Below, one piece after another: positions 63,388 to 64,000 of a DNA stretch of 64,000 nucleotides. Position 1 is the stretch's first letter, and every line of letters begins with the position of its first letter. The notes beneath the pieces are model-generated. The model saw only the letters and a list, made by a program, of their open reading frames with translations, searched no databases and had not been told where the DNA came from. A program made the translations under genes and the position numbers. The stretch comes from Neorhizobium galegae bv. officinalis (GTDB taxonomy: Bacteria > Pseudomonadota > Alphaproteobacteria > Rhizobiales > Rhizobiaceae): positions 248,001 through 312,000 of the forward strand of contig CCRI01000002.1 of the NCBI GenBank assembly GCA_000985875.1, read 5' to 3'.

Positions 63388-64000
63388 TTATGATTTTCTG
63401 AAAGTGGCTTCATAGAGCCGCAGCCAGTTCCCGTGGGTGATCTTCGCGACTTCTTCCTTCGAGAAGCCGACGGCGCTGAGACCGTCCGGGAGCACCCTGA
63501 TATCCTCGACCTTCTGGAACCATTCCGGCGGCGCGGCCTTGAGCGGCTTGCCGGCGGCGCTCGCTCCATAATCCTCGCCACGGGTCCAACGGCCCTTGCG
63601 CATCCAGGCATAGTCCGGGGCGGTGAAATTGTGACTCTTGTCGGTGCCGATCGCGACGGAATCGATGCCGGCAATATCGACCGTGCGGGCGACCATCGTG
63701 CACCAGGCCTCGATCGAGGCGCAGTACTCGTCGCCGGTGATGTTGCGGTAGGCCGCGCAGCCGATCACGCCGCCGGTATCCTTCAGCGCCCGGATGACGT
63801 CATCCGACTTGTTGCGCTTGTGCATGAACAGCGACTGGGCATTGGCATGGGTAACGGCAATCGGCTTTTCGGAGACCTTGATCGCATCGAGCGTCGTGCG
63901 GTCTCCGACATGGCTGCAGTCAACCAGGATGCCGGCCGCGTTCATCTCGCGCACCACTTCCTTCCCGAAGCGGGCAAGGCCCGAATCCTCGGCCTCATAA
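63388..64000 (-). CDS. Membrane dipeptidase family (M19) enzyme, 3' part only
   Basis: C-terminal about 204 residues of a renal-dipeptidase-type zinc enzyme; the frame stays open to the window edge, so the start is missing. Zinc-site motifs are LVDCSHVGDRT and VTHANAQSL (both with metal-binding His), followed by SVAIGTDKSHNFTAPDY, where canonical members have GSDFDG, so the substrate pocket differs. The C-terminus ITHGNWLRLYEATF matches the family's GGN-LR ending in altered form. Members cleave dipeptides, often with a C-terminal D-residue, or act on other amide substrates. Leads the operon with transporter system 2. Confidence 0.85.
   Translation of the reverse strand, partial: YEAEDSGLARFGKEVVREMNAAGILVDCSHVGDRTTLDAIKVSEKPIAVTHANAQSLFMHKRNKSDDVIRALKDTGGVIGCAAYRNITGDEYCASIEAWCTMVARTVDIAGIDSVAIGTDKSHNFTAPDYAWMRKGRWTRGEDYGASAAGKPLKAAPPEWFQKVEDIRVLPDGLSAVGFSKEEVAKITHGNWLRLYEATFRKS

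Overview
The window reads as accessory-type DNA of an alphaproteobacterium, most likely a member of the Rhizobiaceae (Rhizobium/Agrobacterium/Ensifer/Shinella-like). This is inferred from the high GC content, tightly packed operons with 1-14 bp stop/start overlaps, the large number of ABC uptake cassettes each with its own regulator, hybrid HWE/HisKA-type signalling proteins, and a rhamnogalacturonide utilisation locus of rhizobial style. No rRNA, tRNA, CRISPR array, insertion sequence, phage gene or replication gene was seen. A megaplasmid or chromid is possible but not shown.

Layout. 1-2550: end of a sulfonate-type ABC transporter (permease, ATPase) and a flavin (LLM class) monooxygenase, a sulfur-scavenging set. 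2642-7573: signalling block with a membrane GGDEF-EAL protein and an operon of a two-domain KaiC-like ATPase followed by a hybrid histidine kinase with a degenerate receiver at its N-terminus. 7787-16133: xenosiderophore uptake (siderophore-interacting reductase, ATPase, two permeases, binding protein, divergent TonB-dependent receptor, AraC regulator). 16499-27210: pectin (rhamnogalacturonan) oligomer use: SDR dehydrogenase, IclR regulator, GH105 hydrolase, CUT1 sugar ABC transporter and three different Gfo/Idh/MocA dehydrogenases. 27246-35230: two hybrid histidine kinases in one operon, one of them a 2099-residue protein with eleven 92-residue HAMP repeats. 35603-47044: an acid-sugar locus with DUF1537 kinase, GntR regulator, iron alcohol dehydrogenase, PdxA2, a cytoplasmic sialidase-like protein, a peptide/opine-type ABC transporter and a DapA-like aldolase. 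47374-56581: flavin monooxygenase, a polyamine-type ABC transporter with a fused permease, ArgE-like deacetylase and a GH3 glucosidase. 56821-64000: LysR regulator, DUF1028 and RidA proteins, a second polyamine-type ABC transporter and the end of an M19 dipeptidase.

How it fits together. Most of the window is take-up-and-degrade modules for plant- or soil-derived solutes, each with a binding protein, transporter, one to three catabolic enzymes and a local regulator. Between them sit two soluble or membrane signalling blocks. Two features cut across modules. Every one of the four cassettes whose binding-protein gene is separated from its permease gene by an intergenic gap carries a strong GC-rich stem-loop in that gap. 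The palindrome TTAGG-N5-CCTAA occurs twice and I found no other copy; it lies upstream of the flavin monooxygenase and upstream of the adjacent polyamine-type transporter, which suggests one regulon. All assignments are by reading motifs and gene order; no database search was possible.
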